Shown here one piece after another: positions 1 to 8,455 of a stretch of DNA of 36,708 bases. The position numbers and the translations under genes were made by a program. Below the pieces are notes generated by a model. It did not search any database and was not told the origin of the DNA. It worked only from the letters and a program-made list of their open reading frames with translations. The stretch comes from Candidatus Fermentibacterota bacterium (GTDB lineage Bacteria > Fermentibacterota > Fermentibacteria > Fermentibacterales > JCC-6). Location of the stretch: positions 1-36,708 of the forward strand of contig JAUWSQ010000025.1 of the NCBI GenBank assembly GCA_030609965.1, given 5' to 3'. Every line of letters starts with the position of its first letter. Within the stretch, counting starts at the first letter, position 1.

Positions 1-1
1 A

Positions 2-577
2 ATGGTAACAATGGTATCCGCAGCTTCCTCTGAAGAAGTTTCTCCAGCCGAGATTACCGATCCTGCTGAAATTCCCGAAGAAACGACTGAGATCTTGACC
101 CCTGCCGAGGTACTCGTCGAGGAGGAGGTCATCGAGGAGCCGGAGATTGAAGAGCACCCTGAAAATCCCGTGGAGGAGAATCCTGAAGAGATCGAGCAGG
201 AGGAGATTCCCGAGGAAATTCCGCATGAGATTCCAACGGAGGAGAATCCTGTTTTTGAGGAGGATTTTGTTTCTGTAAGCGGAGGGGGGTCAGCGGGGGC
301 TGGCGCTCCCGGACCGGGAACATACGAATCAAGAGTATTCAATGCCGTAAGAAGGGAATACAGGACATCAGTGGAACCCGAGCAATCATACAGGATAATC
401 CTGACCGTCGATCTCGATGGCACTACCAGTATCGAAGTTATTAGAAAGAGCGGTACTTCAGCCTTTGACAGAGCTGTAGAGAACGCCTTGATCATGGCAC
501 AGATTCCTCCCATGCCGCCGGGACGAAGCAATTCCGCTGTGATCAACATAGAATTCATAGGGGTGGAAGCAAATTGA
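2..577 (+). CDS. TolA/TonB-like protein, C-terminal part (5' truncated by window)
   Basis: The visible 191 residues start with a long Glu/Pro-rich acidic stretch (about residues 15-90), then a Gly/Ala-rich linker, then a TonB/TolA-type C-terminal domain (about 107-191) with the usual beta-strand pattern and a closing PPMPPG-like turn. Such proteins span the periplasm and pass energy from an inner-membrane TolQR/ExbBD motor to outer-membrane partners. No N-terminal membrane anchor is visible, so the gene probably begins upstream of the window and the first ATG is internal. The stop overlaps the tolB start by a few bases, and tolB, pal and cpoB follow, so the role is most likely TolA. A TonB homologue remains possible from sequence alone. 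Confidence 0.8.
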   Translation: MVTMVSAASSEEVSPAEITDPAEIPEETTEILTPAEVLVEEEVIEEPEIEEHPENPVEENPEEIEQEEIPEEIPHEIPTEENPVFEEDFVSVSGGGSAGAGAPGPGTYESRVFNAVRREYRTSVEPEQSYRIILTVDLDGTTSIEVIRKSGTSAFDRAVENALIMAQIPPMPPGRSNSAVINIEFIGVEAN

Positions 578-1758
578 AAATGCCATCCATCGTAATTCTT
601 CTTATTCTTGTTGCAGCCTCATCTGCGGACAGTTTCATCCCCATGACTCCTGTCAGTGCGGAGTGTATTCCCGTTTCAGTGAGTGTTGAAGGAGACCTGG
701 ATCTCGTTGATATGGCATTAGATCAGCTTAAGGATGATATAGATTTTTCCGGATTGCTGATCACTTCTGATGAAGGATATGCAGAAGCAGCTGTTTCTGT
801 TACACGCACCCTGAATGGAATTGAGCTCCGTGCGGAGGTTACATCCGGAGGAGAATCCCTTCTTTCAAGAAATTATTCTGGTGAGGATATCTATTCACTT
901 GTTCATGCCTTTGCGGATGATCTTGTATATGACCTGACAGGAGAGGAAGGCATTGCATCCACCATGATCGCCTACGTAACAAGATCTTCATCAGGTTACG
1001 CCCTTGGCGTAAAATCGCAGGATCCCAGGAGTACCAGGACAGTGATGTCAGATGAAGATGTTATAACCACACCGGCCTGGTCTCCCGATGGGAACAGGTT
1101 GATTTTCACATCGTTCCGGTCAGGGAATGCCGACCTCTGGTGCTATAGCTTTTCGGAATCACGAGCGGAGAAGATACTCAGTTTCCCCGGTCTCAATTCT
1201 TCTCCAGCATGGAGTCCCACCGGTGAGACAATAGCTCTGACACTTTCGATGAACAGGAATATTGACATTTACCTTCTCGATCCCGCCACTGACGAAACAA
1301 CCCGCCTGACGCTCAGAGGATCAATTGAGACATCTGCAAGCTTCTCTCCGACCGGCAGACAGATAGTGTTTACAAGTGACAGAATAGGATACCCTCAACT
1401 CTATATAATGGACAGCTCAGGAGGTACAGCCATAAGAGCTACAAGTGCTCACGGCTATTGCGACAGCCCCGCATGGTCACCTGATGGCAGCAGGATTGCA
1501 TATACAGCCCAGACCGGAAGGGATTTCCATATATTCGTCATGGATGCGGACGGCTCCAATATCCGCCAGGTCACCTTCGCGGGATCTCTTAACGAGGACC
1601 CTGTATGGGGGCCTACCGGAAGACATATCGCTTTCAGCAGTGATAATGATGGAGAGAGAGCCGTATATGTTATAGAACTCAATGGACTGACAATTAGAAA
1701 ACTGTCCGATAGAGGTGAAAGTTACTGTCCCACATGGTCACCTCTTGGATTCAGATGA
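574..1758 (+). CDS. tolB: Tol-Pal system beta-propeller protein TolB
   Basis: This 394-residue periplasmic protein has a cleavable-looking signal peptide (about residues 1-19). An alpha/beta N-terminal domain (about 25-130) is followed by repeated PD40/WD40-like blades from about residue 140, each carrying the SPAWSPDG or SPTGRQIVFTSDR-type motif typical of TolB. TolB binds Pal and couples the TolA energy transducer to the outer membrane during division. The start is TTG at 574 or ATG at 580; a GGGGTGG ribosome site sits just upstream and the gene overlaps the preceding tolA-like stop. Length is slightly below the roughly 430 residues usual for TolB. pal follows after a 37-base gap, consistent with one operon. 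Confidence 0.92.
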   Translation: MKMPSIVILLILVAASSADSFIPMTPVSAECIPVSVSVEGDLDLVDMALDQLKDDIDFSGLLITSDEGYAEAAVSVTRTLNGIELRAEVTSGGESLLSRNYSGEDIYSLVHAFADDLVYDLTGEEGIASTMIAYVTRSSSGYALGVKSQDPRSTRTVMSDEDVITTPAWSPDGNRLIFTSFRSGNADLWCYSFSESRAEKILSFPGLNSSPAWSPTGETIALTLSMNRNIDIYLLDPATDETTRLTLRGSIETSASFSPTGRQIVFTSDRIGYPQLYIMDSSGGTAIRATSAHGYCDSPAWSPDGSRIAYTAQTGRDFHIFVMDADGSNIRQVTFAGSLNEDPVWGPTGRHIAFSSDNDGERAVYVIELNGLTIRKLSDRGESYCPTWSPLGFR

Positions 1759-1795
1759 TCGAATTTAATCTCTTCTTTAAAGACGGGAGTGAACT

Positions 1796-2341
1796 ATGAA
1801 TACTAAATTTATGACCATACTGGTCTCTTCGATACTGATTGCCGCTGTGATGTCCGGTTCCGGATGCAGGCCTGATGATACTTTACCTGACGGCAATGAC
1901 ACGACAACTGTTGTTGTAATTGAAGAATTTCCCGATACCCTTGTCGGCGTCTGGGAAACGGATACTCTGTCTACATCCACAGATATGCTTCTTATTCATC
2001 AGGAGCATCTCGACGATGTATTTTTCGATTACGACAGTGACGATCTCTCTGGGGATGTCCTGAGGATTCTGATGGAAGATGCTTCGTACATAATGGAAAC
2101 CGATGGTTTCAGGGTCCTTCTGGAAGGGCACTGCGACGAAAGAGGTACAATAGATTATAACCTCGCTCTGGGGGAGAACAGGGCACTTGCAGTGTACAAC
2201 TATCTTGTTAACTACGGGGTCGATACAGACCGTCTGTAATACGTCAGTTACGGCAAGGAGAGACCCTTCGACCCAGCCCATACCGAGCAGGCATGGGGAC
2301 ATAACAGAAGAGCCCACTTTCGCGTTCTTCCAGGGAATTGA
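1796..2341 (+). pseudogene. pal: Peptidoglycan-associated lipoprotein Pal, interrupted by in-frame TAA
   Basis: The reading frame encodes a lipoprotein signal with lipobox ending at Cys24 (SGSGC) and an OmpA-like peptidoglycan-binding domain with the GHCDERG and NLALGENRA motifs. TAA at 2237-2239 ends the 147-residue product within the OmpA domain. Without any frameshift the codons after it continue for 33 residues ([12 protein letters not shown], later NRRAHF, then TGA at 2339-2341), which is exactly the normal end of Pal. The stop falls where Pal proteins usually have a small or charged residue in the ISIVSYGKE-type strand. It may be a sequencing error, a recent nonsense mutation or a read-through site. 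Neighbouring genes use TAA as a normal stop, so code reassignment is unlikely. Family assignment is firm; whether it is functional is open. Confidence 0.85.
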
Positions 2342-2343
2342 CC

Positions 2344-3021
2344 ATGAAGCGTCTGGTTATTGCAACAATTTCGGTTCTGCTGCTGTCTACAGGCTGTTTC
2401 GGTTTGTGGATTCATACACCCGAAGAGATAGAAGATATCAATGCCGATCAGCAGAGCTTGCGGGAGGATATAGAGGTACTCACCGGGGCTGTTGAAGATA
2501 ACGAGGTTCTTTTGAGAGGTCTTCAGGCTCAATCAGGGACAAGAACAGCGGATCTTGTGGACAGACTCTCCGCACTTGCCGATGAACTTGACCTGGCATT
2601 GATGAGACTTGGCAGCAGCACCGGGGTCACGGTTCAGGATACTGCTTCCGGACCCGATGCGCAGCTTCTCTACAATGAGGCGTACAGGCAATTCCAGCAG
2701 GGAAGTTTCGAGATCGCGGCTGAGGGTTTTATGGAACTACATGACAGATATCCGGCATCCCCGCTGGCGGACGACGCTCTTTACTACATGGCTATCTGCT
2801 GGGAGGAGGCCGGACAGTCACACAGAGCGATTGAAGATCTTGTAGCTCTATACTACATGTACCCTAATTCGGAATGGGCACCCGGAGCTGTTTTCAGGGC
2901 AGCGGACATATACCATCTCCATGGAGCCCCAGGAGAGAGGGACAGGCTCTTCGATCTTCTCCTGTCCAGGTATCCGGGCAGCGATGAGGCCGCCCTTGTA
3001 ACTGAACTGTACTCAGAGTAA
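2344..3021 (+). CDS. cpoB: Cell division coordinator CpoB/YbgF-like TPR lipoprotein
   Basis: The product has a signal peptide with a lipobox (LLSTGC, Cys about residue 18), so it is probably a lipoprotein, unlike the soluble periplasmic E. coli CpoB. A short coiled-coil (about residues 28-80, rich in Leu/Asp/Glu heptads) is followed by tetratricopeptide-type repeats (about 100-220) with the pattern YNEAYRQFQQGSFEIAAEGF, then DDALYYMAICWEEAGQ. This is the YbgF/CpoB architecture. It sits directly after tolB and pal as in many tol-pal operons, where it links peptidoglycan synthesis to outer-membrane constriction. ATG 2344 is preferred over TTG 2338 because it begins with a proper signal peptide and is better spaced from an AGGGA site. 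Confidence 0.85.
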   Translation: MKRLVIATISVLLLSTGCFGLWIHTPEEIEDINADQQSLREDIEVLTGAVEDNEVLLRGLQAQSGTRTADLVDRLSALADELDLALMRLGSSTGVTVQDTASGPDAQLLYNEAYRQFQQGSFEIAAEGFMELHDRYPASPLADDALYYMAICWEEAGQSHRAIEDLVALYYMYPNSEWAPGAVFRAADIYHLHGAPGERDRLFDLLLSRYPGSDEAALVTELYSE

Positions 3022-3105
3022 ATGGAGAATGACAGGTAACACTCCGGAGAGGTCAGCAGATATTCAAGGGCCTCCGGTACCCCTGGCTGATGATTATCTG
3101 AAGCT

Positions 3106-3134
3106 TTGACGTAAAAACTATATCAAAGCATATT
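3106..3134 (+). promoter_or_regulatory. Probable sigma70-type promoter for tRNA-Leu
   Basis: A TTGACG -35 box at 3106-3111 and a CATATT -10-like box at 3129-3134 are separated by exactly 17 bases. The predicted start of transcription is about 20 bases before the tRNA. No coding region overlaps it. The -10 box is a weak match, so confidence is moderate. Confidence 0.45.
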
Positions 3135-3160
3135 CGAGCCTTACGTAAATTAATGCCGTT

Positions 3161-3246
3161 GCGGGAGTGGCGGAATTGGCAGACGCGCCAGATTTAGGAT
3201 CTGGTAAGCTTGACTTGTGGGGGTTCAAATCCCCCCTCTCGCACCA
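3161..3246 (+). tRNA. tRNA-Leu (anticodon UAG), CCA encoded
   Basis: The 86-base sequence folds as a class II tRNA. The 7-bp acceptor stem GCGGGAG pairs with CTCTCGC with one G-T wobble. The anticodon stem CCAGA/TCTGG encloses loop TTTAGGA, giving anticodon TAG (reads CUA and other CUN codons). A variable arm is present, then the T-arm with GTTCAAAT. Discriminator A and a genomically encoded CCA end the gene. It is alone in the gap between the tol-pal genes and tig. Confidence 0.95.
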
Positions 3247-3291
3247 TAACCTAGGAGTGTATCAGATAATGTACATTGAGCAGAAGATTCT

Positions 3292-3374
3292 CACAACTGG
3301 CTACAATACTCGGAGATTTGAGGAGAATACTGGATGTATTTGACGATAATATGCGAGTATTGTAGCCAGTTGTG
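3292..3374. repeat. Perfect 21-bp inverted repeat with 41-base loop
   Basis: The arm at 3292-3312 is the exact reverse complement of the arm at 3354-3374, so the transcript could form an uninterrupted 21-bp hairpin. It lies 45 bases after tRNA-Leu and 60 bases before tig. There is no U-tract after it, so it does not look like a standard intrinsic terminator. It could be a processing or attenuation hairpin, a small RNA, or the remnant of a small mobile element next to a tRNA. Confidence 0.9.
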
Positions 3375-3434
3375 TGGGTTTTATGCCAATGTTTCATTGT
3401 CGGATAGGCTCCTGGAAAACAGGGAAGATTATTA

Positions 3435-4718
3435 ATGTTTGATATCATCAAATCGGAAGACAATAGAAGAACAGTTCTCTTCACCGAGTCGGCTGAAAAT
3501 ATAAGCGGACTATTCAAAAAAATACGAAGGCAGATATCCAAAGATCTTGAAATGCCCGGCTTCAGACCGGGAAAGGTTCCCAGGTCAATAATAGACAAAC
3601 AGTATGGAAACATTATTCAGGCTGAAGTCGCCGACAGCGTACGACAGGGTTTTACATCAAGGCTTATTGAGAAAGAGGATTGGATTCTTGATGATAACGA
3701 CCCGGAAGGCAAGATAGAACTGCCTGTAGACGGCACTGCTTACAGTTTTGAAATGACATTCTCCCTTTTCGAAACACCAGAACCCTCAGGTACAGATGGT
3801 ATCAAAATAGAGATACCTCCTCTCGACCTCGAAGATGCTATTGAGAAAACAATGGAATCATTCCGCGAGAAGATGATCAGCTTTGAAACAGTTGACAGAC
3901 CTTCAGAGGATGGGGATCTTGTTCTGCTGGAAGCCTGTCCGGCCGGAAACACAGATGAAACGCAGAAATTCAATGTTAGAATTGGAGAATCGCAGATAGG
4001 TACCGGTTTTGATGAACTGATTACAGGGGTAATTCCGGATTTTGAATTCTCGGCAAGGATGGATGGAGATGCTTCTGATGAAGATAAGCCGCCTGTACAC
4101 AGGTTCCGGGTAACCGAGGTGAAATGCCCTGTTCTTCCCGACCTTGATGATGAATTTGCTGAAAAGGCTGCTGGCGTTAAAAGCCTGGAGGAACTCAGAA
4201 ATAAGATCGAGGAGAGTGTCAGAGCCCGTTTCGACCAGGAGATCGTGTATCTCAAGGAAAGGACTGTTATTGGTAGTATACTGGAAAGCAACCCCTTCGA
4301 TCCGCCTGTGTACATGGTTGAGAATCTTTCCAGGGATTACATTAGCAAGCTGGGTGAGGATGGCCCCGGGCAGGAAACGCGGGCCGCGGCAAAGGAGCTT
4401 GCGCTGGACAAAGTACGCGAATTTCTTATTCTCAGAGCCGTTGCGGAAAAAGAGAAGATAGACATCACCGATGACCAGATCGAGAAGGAAACTAATCCTG
4501 AGGAATCGGAATCATCTGTCCGTGACAGATTGAAGAACAGAAAAGCCATGGAACTAATTCTGGATCGTGCTGATATTACAGAAAAGAAACCGCAGAAAAA
4601 CAGCGAGACTGAAGCTGATAAGGAAGAGAAGCCGGATTCGTCATGGCGCTGGATACGGGTTGAAGAAGAAAAAAAACGGGAAACCTGTGACGAAACAGCC
4701 GGGAAGGGAAAATCCTGA
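3435..4718 (+). CDS. tig: Trigger factor, ribosome-associated chaperone and prolyl isomerase
   Basis: The 427-residue product matches trigger factor. The N-terminal ribosome-binding domain carries the signature loop GFRPGKVP at residues 42-49. The central part (about 150-230) corresponds to the FKBP-like domain but looks divergent, and the helical C-terminal chaperone arms follow (about 240-375). The last 45 or so residues form a Lys/Glu-rich charged tail. The protein binds near the ribosome exit tunnel and shields nascent chains. It is immediately upstream of clpP and clpX, a widely conserved order; its TGA stop overlaps the clpP ATG. Whether the FKBP part is catalytically active cannot be judged here. 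Confidence 0.92.
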   Translation: MFDIIKSEDNRRTVLFTESAENISGLFKKIRRQISKDLEMPGFRPGKVPRSIIDKQYGNIIQAEVADSVRQGFTSRLIEKEDWILDDNDPEGKIELPVDGTAYSFEMTFSLFETPEPSGTDGIKIEIPPLDLEDAIEKTMESFREKMISFETVDRPSEDGDLVLLEACPAGNTDETQKFNVRIGESQIGTGFDELITGVIPDFEFSARMDGDASDEDKPPVHRFRVTEVKCPVLPDLDDEFAEKAAGVKSLEELRNKIEESVRARFDQEIVYLKERTVIGSILESNPFDPPVYMVENLSRDYISKLGEDGPGQETRAAAKELALDKVREFLILRAVAEKEKIDITDDQIEKETNPEESESSVRDRLKNRKAMELILDRADITEKKPQKNSETEADKEEKPDSSWRWIRVEEEKKRETCDETAGKGKS

Positions 4719-5305
4719 TGTCATCAATTGTACCTTTTGTTGTAGAGCGGGAAGGGAACAGGGAAAGATCCTACGATATCTATTCCCGACTCCTGAAGGA
4801 ACGTATCATCTTCGTCGGTGATACCCTCACTAACCAGTCTGCAAGCCTTATAGTCGCGCAGCTGCTGTTTTTAGAAGGTGAGGATGCCAAGAAGGATATC
4901 AACATGTACATAAGCAGCCCGGGAGGTCTGGTATCCTCGGGGCTGGCGATATACGATACGATGCAGTTCATAAAACCACCTATGGCAACATTCTGCATGG
5001 GTACAGCAGCCAGCATGGCTGCAGTTCTGCTTGCTGCGGGAGCCGTGGGCAAAAGGAATATTCTTCCACATGCCAGAGTAATGATCCATCAGCCCATGGG
5101 CGGAGCGCAGGGGCAGGCCAGTGATATAGAGATACAGGCGAGGGAGATCCTTAAACTCCGGGAGAAACTGAATATCATTCTCTCCGAACACACAGGACAG
5201 CCTATTGAAAGAATAGTTCAGGATTCAGACAGGAATTTCTGGATGGATGCCCAGGAAGCAGTTGATTACGGTATTGTAGATAACGTGCTTACATCCAGAA
5301 GCTGA
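4718..5305 (+). CDS. clpP: ATP-dependent Clp protease proteolytic subunit ClpP (Ser-His-Asn triad)
   Basis: This 195-residue serine peptidase has the full ClpP fold signatures: YISSPGG near residue 65, the nucleophile region MGTAASMAA with Ser99, and [16 protein letters not shown] with His124. Aligned without gaps from His124 to the C-terminal EAVDYG segment, the residue at the catalytic Asp position (Asp171 in mature E. coli ClpP) is Asn173 (DSDRNFWM). Listeria ClpP1 also has Asn there. ClpP forms a tetradecameric chamber fed by ClpX, which is encoded next door. The start overlaps the tig stop (TGATG), so translation is probably coupled. Confidence 0.95.
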   Translation: MSSIVPFVVEREGNRERSYDIYSRLLKERIIFVGDTLTNQSASLIVAQLLFLEGEDAKKDINMYISSPGGLVSSGLAIYDTMQFIKPPMATFCMGTAASMAAVLLAAGAVGKRNILPHARVMIHQPMGGAQGQASDIEIQAREILKLREKLNIILSEHTGQPIERIVQDSDRNFWMDAQEAVDYGIVDNVLTSRS

Positions 5306-5317
5306 CGGGAGCTCCGT

Positions 5318-6565
5318 ATGGCAAAAGAGAAAAAATGTTCCTTCTGCGGAAGATCGATCGGTGAGGTTAAACAGCTGATTCAGGGCCCCGGAGTGCATAT
5401 CTGCGATGAGTGCATAAGGTACTGTGGTGAGCTTGTTGATTTTGAGGGTGATCATCAGATCGAAATACCTGAACTGGTGCAGGAAGAACTTCCAGTACCA
5501 TCTGATATCAAGGCTCATCTGGATGAGTACGTCGTCGGCCAGGAGCAGGCAAAGAAAGTACTTTCGGTAGCTGTTTACAACCATTACAAAAGACTCAGAA
5601 CCATCAGGGAATCACCGGAAGTGGAACTTGAGAAGAGCAATATTCTGCTCATGGGACCGACAGGAGTAGGAAAAACTCTGCTTGCAAGGACACTTGCCAG
5701 AATTCTGGATGTCCCCTTTGCCATTGCCGACGCAACAACGTTGACCGAAGCCGGATACGTTGGGGAAGATGTAGAGAATATTCTTCTTCGCCTGCTTCAG
5801 GTGACCGACATGGATGTGGCAACCGCGCAGCAGGGAATTATCTACATTGATGAGATCGACAAGATCTCCAGGAAATCGGAAAACCCATCCATTACAAGGG
5901 ATGTGTCGGGTGAAGGTGTACAGCAGGCTCTTCTTAAGATAATAGAGGGTACTGTTGCCAGTGTACCGCCGCAGGGAGGAAGAAAACACCCCTATCAGGA
6001 TAATATTCTGGTTGATACCAGCAATATCCTGTTCATATGCGGGGGCGCGTTCAATGAACTTGAAAAGCTGGTCGAAAAGCGCATTAGAAAAAGCGCAATT
6101 GGTTTCAACAGCGTTCTTGATCCGGTCAGTCAGGCGGAAACCAATTTACTGGCGCGAGTAGAATCCCATGATCTTGTGAAGTACGGCCTTGTTCCGGAGC
6201 TTGTTGGAAGGCTGCCTGTGCTGGTGGTACTTGATGACCTGGATATTGATGATCTTACAAAAGTACTTACACAGCCGAAGAATGCTCTTGTTCGCCAGTA
6301 CCAGTACCTCATTGAACTTGAGGGAGTTGAGCTGGAGTTTTCTGCGGGATCTCTTGAAGCGATAGCCTCGATCGCAAAAAAAGCGGGAAGTGGTGCGAGG
6401 GGGCTCAGATCTGTGCTTGAGGGGATCCTTCTGGAACCGATGTACGATCTTCCAGACCTGAATAACGTTAAGAAACTCGTGATCACACCGGAAGTTGTCA
6501 GAGGGAAAGCCCTGCCGAAGATCGTAAAGACGAGGAAGAAGAAGGAATCCGGGAAAGCCGGCTGA
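5318..6565 (+). CDS. clpX: ATP-dependent Clp protease unfoldase subunit ClpX
   Basis: The 415-residue AAA+ unfoldase has an N-terminal zinc-binding domain with Cys7, Cys10, Cys29 and Cys32, Walker A GPTGVGKT (113-120), pore loop GYVG (about 146-149), Walker B IIYIDEID (174-181), the RKH loop (222-224) and the ClpP-docking IGF tripeptide (261-263). These residues indicate a complete enzyme that recognises tagged substrates, unfolds them and feeds them into ClpP. It begins 12 bases after clpP, with a GGGAGC ribosome site before the ATG. The conserved IGF loop matters because the partner ClpP has an altered triad; docking still looks intact. Confidence 0.97.
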   Translation: MAKEKKCSFCGRSIGEVKQLIQGPGVHICDECIRYCGELVDFEGDHQIEIPELVQEELPVPSDIKAHLDEYVVGQEQAKKVLSVAVYNHYKRLRTIRESPEVELEKSNILLMGPTGVGKTLLARTLARILDVPFAIADATTLTEAGYVGEDVENILLRLLQVTDMDVATAQQGIIYIDEIDKISRKSENPSITRDVSGEGVQQALLKIIEGTVASVPPQGGRKHPYQDNILVDTSNILFICGGAFNELEKLVEKRIRKSAIGFNSVLDPVSQAETNLLARVESHDLVKYGLVPELVGRLPVLVVLDDLDIDDLTKVLTQPKNALVRQYQYLIELEGVELEFSAGSLEAIASIAKKAGSGARGLRSVLEGILLEPMYDLPDLNNVKKLVITPEVVRGKALPKIVKTRKKKESGKAG

Positions 6566-6578
6566 GAATGATCCGTTA

Positions 6579-7145
6579 ATGGCCTCCCTTGATATAAAGT
6601 TTGTGAGAAGCTGTCCGGGGTCTGCACACCTTCCCGTGGATGGGCGCCCGGAAATATGCTTCGCCGGCAGGTCGAATGTTGGAAAATCATCTCTCCTTAA
6701 CAGACTCAGCGGAAATCATTCCATTGCCAGGATAAGTTCAAAACCCGGATGCACGCAGTATCTTAACCTCTATTCCGTATCAGACAGTTATTACATTATT
6801 GATCTTCCCGGTTATGGATATGCGCGCGCTCCCCATAAGAACCGTACCGAGTGGTCGGGATGGATAGCCACCTATCTTATGGACAGAGTTCCGCTCCGGG
6901 GAGTTGTGCTCCTAATTGACGCAAGGCACCCCTGCCTGCCCAACGATATGGAGATGGTGAATTTTCTTAAGGAGAGAGGCAGGCCCTATATCATCGCCCT
7001 GACGAAATCGGACAAGCTCAAACGAGGGAAGCTTGCGTCATCCGTAGCAAAAGCACAGAATATGGGGCCGGTTATCCCTGTTTCATCAATCACGGGTTTC
7101 GGCATACAGGAGCTTAAAAAGTGGATATTCCAGGCTGTGGATTAA
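6579..7145 (+). CDS. engB: Ribosome biogenesis GTPase EngB (YihA/YsxC)
   Basis: The 188-residue small GTPase has the P-loop GRSNVGKS (residues 30-37), a G2 region with conserved Lys-Pro-Gly-Thr-like KPGCTQ, the G3 motif DLPGYGYA and the G4 motif TKSDK in place of the canonical NKxD, as is usual in this family. EngB helps assemble the large ribosomal subunit. It starts 13 bases after clpX, so it probably shares the tig-clpP-clpX transcript. Length is typical of the family. The ATG at 6579 is the only start that keeps the conserved N-terminus. Confidence 0.93.
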   Translation: MASLDIKFVRSCPGSAHLPVDGRPEICFAGRSNVGKSSLLNRLSGNHSIARISSKPGCTQYLNLYSVSDSYYIIDLPGYGYARAPHKNRTEWSGWIATYLMDRVPLRGVVLLIDARHPCLPNDMEMVNFLKERGRPYIIALTKSDKLKRGKLASSVAKAQNMGPVIPVSSITGFGIQELKKWIFQAVD

Positions 7146-7180
7146 GGAATGTTCCTAAATCAGTTCATGGAAGGAATAGA

Positions 7181-8455
7181 ATGCCAGCAACCATAGTTAT
7201 CGGACTTCAATGGGGCGATGAAGGCAAGGGGAAAATGGTGGATCATCTTGCTGAAACCGTCGATGCAGTTGCCAGATTTTCCGGAGGAGCCAATGCAGGG
7301 CATACTATTGAAGCTGATGGGCGCAGGATTGCACTGCACCAGCTTCCAAGTGGATTGCTGCGGCCGGACGTGCTCGGCATAATAGGATCCGCCTGTGTTC
7401 TCGATCCGATTGCTCTTAAAGAGGAAATTGAATCTATAGAGAAAGAAGGTTTCTCCGTTGCAGACAGGCTTTCGATATCAGGAAAGGTACATCTTGTTCA
7501 TCCGGCAGGCAGGTATTCTGAGAATATAAATGAGATGAGGCTCGGGAAAGCTGCAGTAGGAACAACACGTCGTGGAATAGGTCCGACCTATGTGCGCAAA
7601 TTCAGGAGAGCCGGAATCAGACTTGAGGATGCAGCTGTACCTGAGATATTTCTTAAAAAATCTGCTGTTATTACAGATGAATGCATAAAGCAGCTTGCCC
7701 TTTCGGCTGAACTCGTCGAATCTCTCAGGGAAGAGGTCGATGTGTTCAACCGCTACTCCATAAAACTTGTTGATCGCGCAATGGATGTATCCATGGTTAT
7801 CGCCCGGATACTGGCATCAGGCGGCTCGATTCTTGCCGAGGGCGCACAGGGATCCCTTCTTGATCCTGATCACGGAACTTATCCGTTCGTTACATGCGGT
7901 TCATGCGTAGCAGGAGCAGCCTGTGTCAGTCTTGGCATAGGTCCGGTTCTGATTGATGAGGTAGTCGGGGTTGTGAAGGCTTACAGCACCAGAGTCGGGA
8001 ATGGTCCTTTCCCGACAGAGCTGACCGATTCCCTCGGAGAGAGAATAAGGGAACAGGGTAACGAATATGGAGCCACTACCGGAAGACCACGCAGGTGCGG
8101 ATGGTTCGATGCGGTTCTGGCGAACTACACCGCCAGGATAAACGGGTGCACCTGGACCACGATTACTCTCCTTGATGTTCTCAGCGGCATTCCCGAACTG
8201 AAAGTATGCAAGAAGTACGAACTTGACCCTGAGATCGACCTTACACTCTTTGAAACAGGGGAAAGGCTTGGGAAACATATTCCTGTATATGAAACCCTCC
8301 CCGGTTGGGAGGAGAATATCAAGGGCGAGCGGGAATGGAACGCATTACCGGAGAATGCCAGAAATTATGTGCTGTTCATCGAAAAACTCACAGGTGTGCA
8401 GGTTAAAGCTATCTCAACAGGACCCGCCAGGGAGGATCTGATCTGGAGAACGTAA
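7181..8455 (+). CDS. purA: Adenylosuccinate synthetase
   Basis: The 424-residue enzyme joins IMP and aspartate using GTP to form adenylosuccinate, the first committed step from IMP to AMP. It starts MPATIVIGLQWGDEGKGK; the GDEGKGK phosphate-binding loop is at residues 12-18. Other family marks include GGANAGHT, the GTTRRGIGPTY loop, EGAQGSLLDPDHGTYPFVT and TGRPRRCGW. ATG 7181 is chosen over in-frame codons upstream because a GGAAGG site lies 5 bases before it and the family starts right at the nucleotide-binding strand. The 3' end overlaps the probable CTG start of the next gene by 13 bases. Confidence 0.96.
   Translation: MPATIVIGLQWGDEGKGKMVDHLAETVDAVARFSGGANAGHTIEADGRRIALHQLPSGLLRPDVLGIIGSACVLDPIALKEEIESIEKEGFSVADRLSISGKVHLVHPAGRYSENINEMRLGKAAVGTTRRGIGPTYVRKFRRAGIRLEDAAVPEIFLKKSAVITDECIKQLALSAELVESLREEVDVFNRYSIKLVDRAMDVSMVIARILASGGSILAEGAQGSLLDPDHGTYPFVTCGSCVAGAACVSLGIGPVLIDEVVGVVKAYSTRVGNGPFPTELTDSLGERIREQGNEYGATTGRPRRCGWFDAVLANYTARINGCTWTTITLLDVLSGIPELKVCKKYELDPEIDLTLFETGERLGKHIPVYETLPGWEENIKGEREWNALPENARNYVLFIEKLTGVQVKAISTGPAREDLIWRT
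8430..8445 (+). promoter_or_regulatory. Strong ribosome site (GGGAGG) placing the TatD/rSAM start at CTG
   Basis: GGGAGG at 8430-8435 lies 7 bases before an in-frame CTG at 8443, inside the 3' end of purA. No ATG, GTG or TTG in this frame precedes the metal-binding HxH motif, so CTG 8443 is the best start. It is one of three such cases in the window. Confidence 0.55.

Noticed and set aside
2237..2239. Stop-codon reassignment of TAA
   Set aside because: cpoB, engB, purA, the TatD fusion and the nucleotidase all end at TAA at sensible positions, so TAA is a normal stop here.
3292..3400. Intrinsic terminator for tRNA-Leu
   Set aside because: The hairpin is long and followed by mixed sequence, not a U-tract; an intrinsic terminator is not supported.
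3740..4315. 191-residue Ser-rich open frame on the - strand opposite tig
   Set aside because: Mirror of the acidic codons of trigger factor; no independent support.
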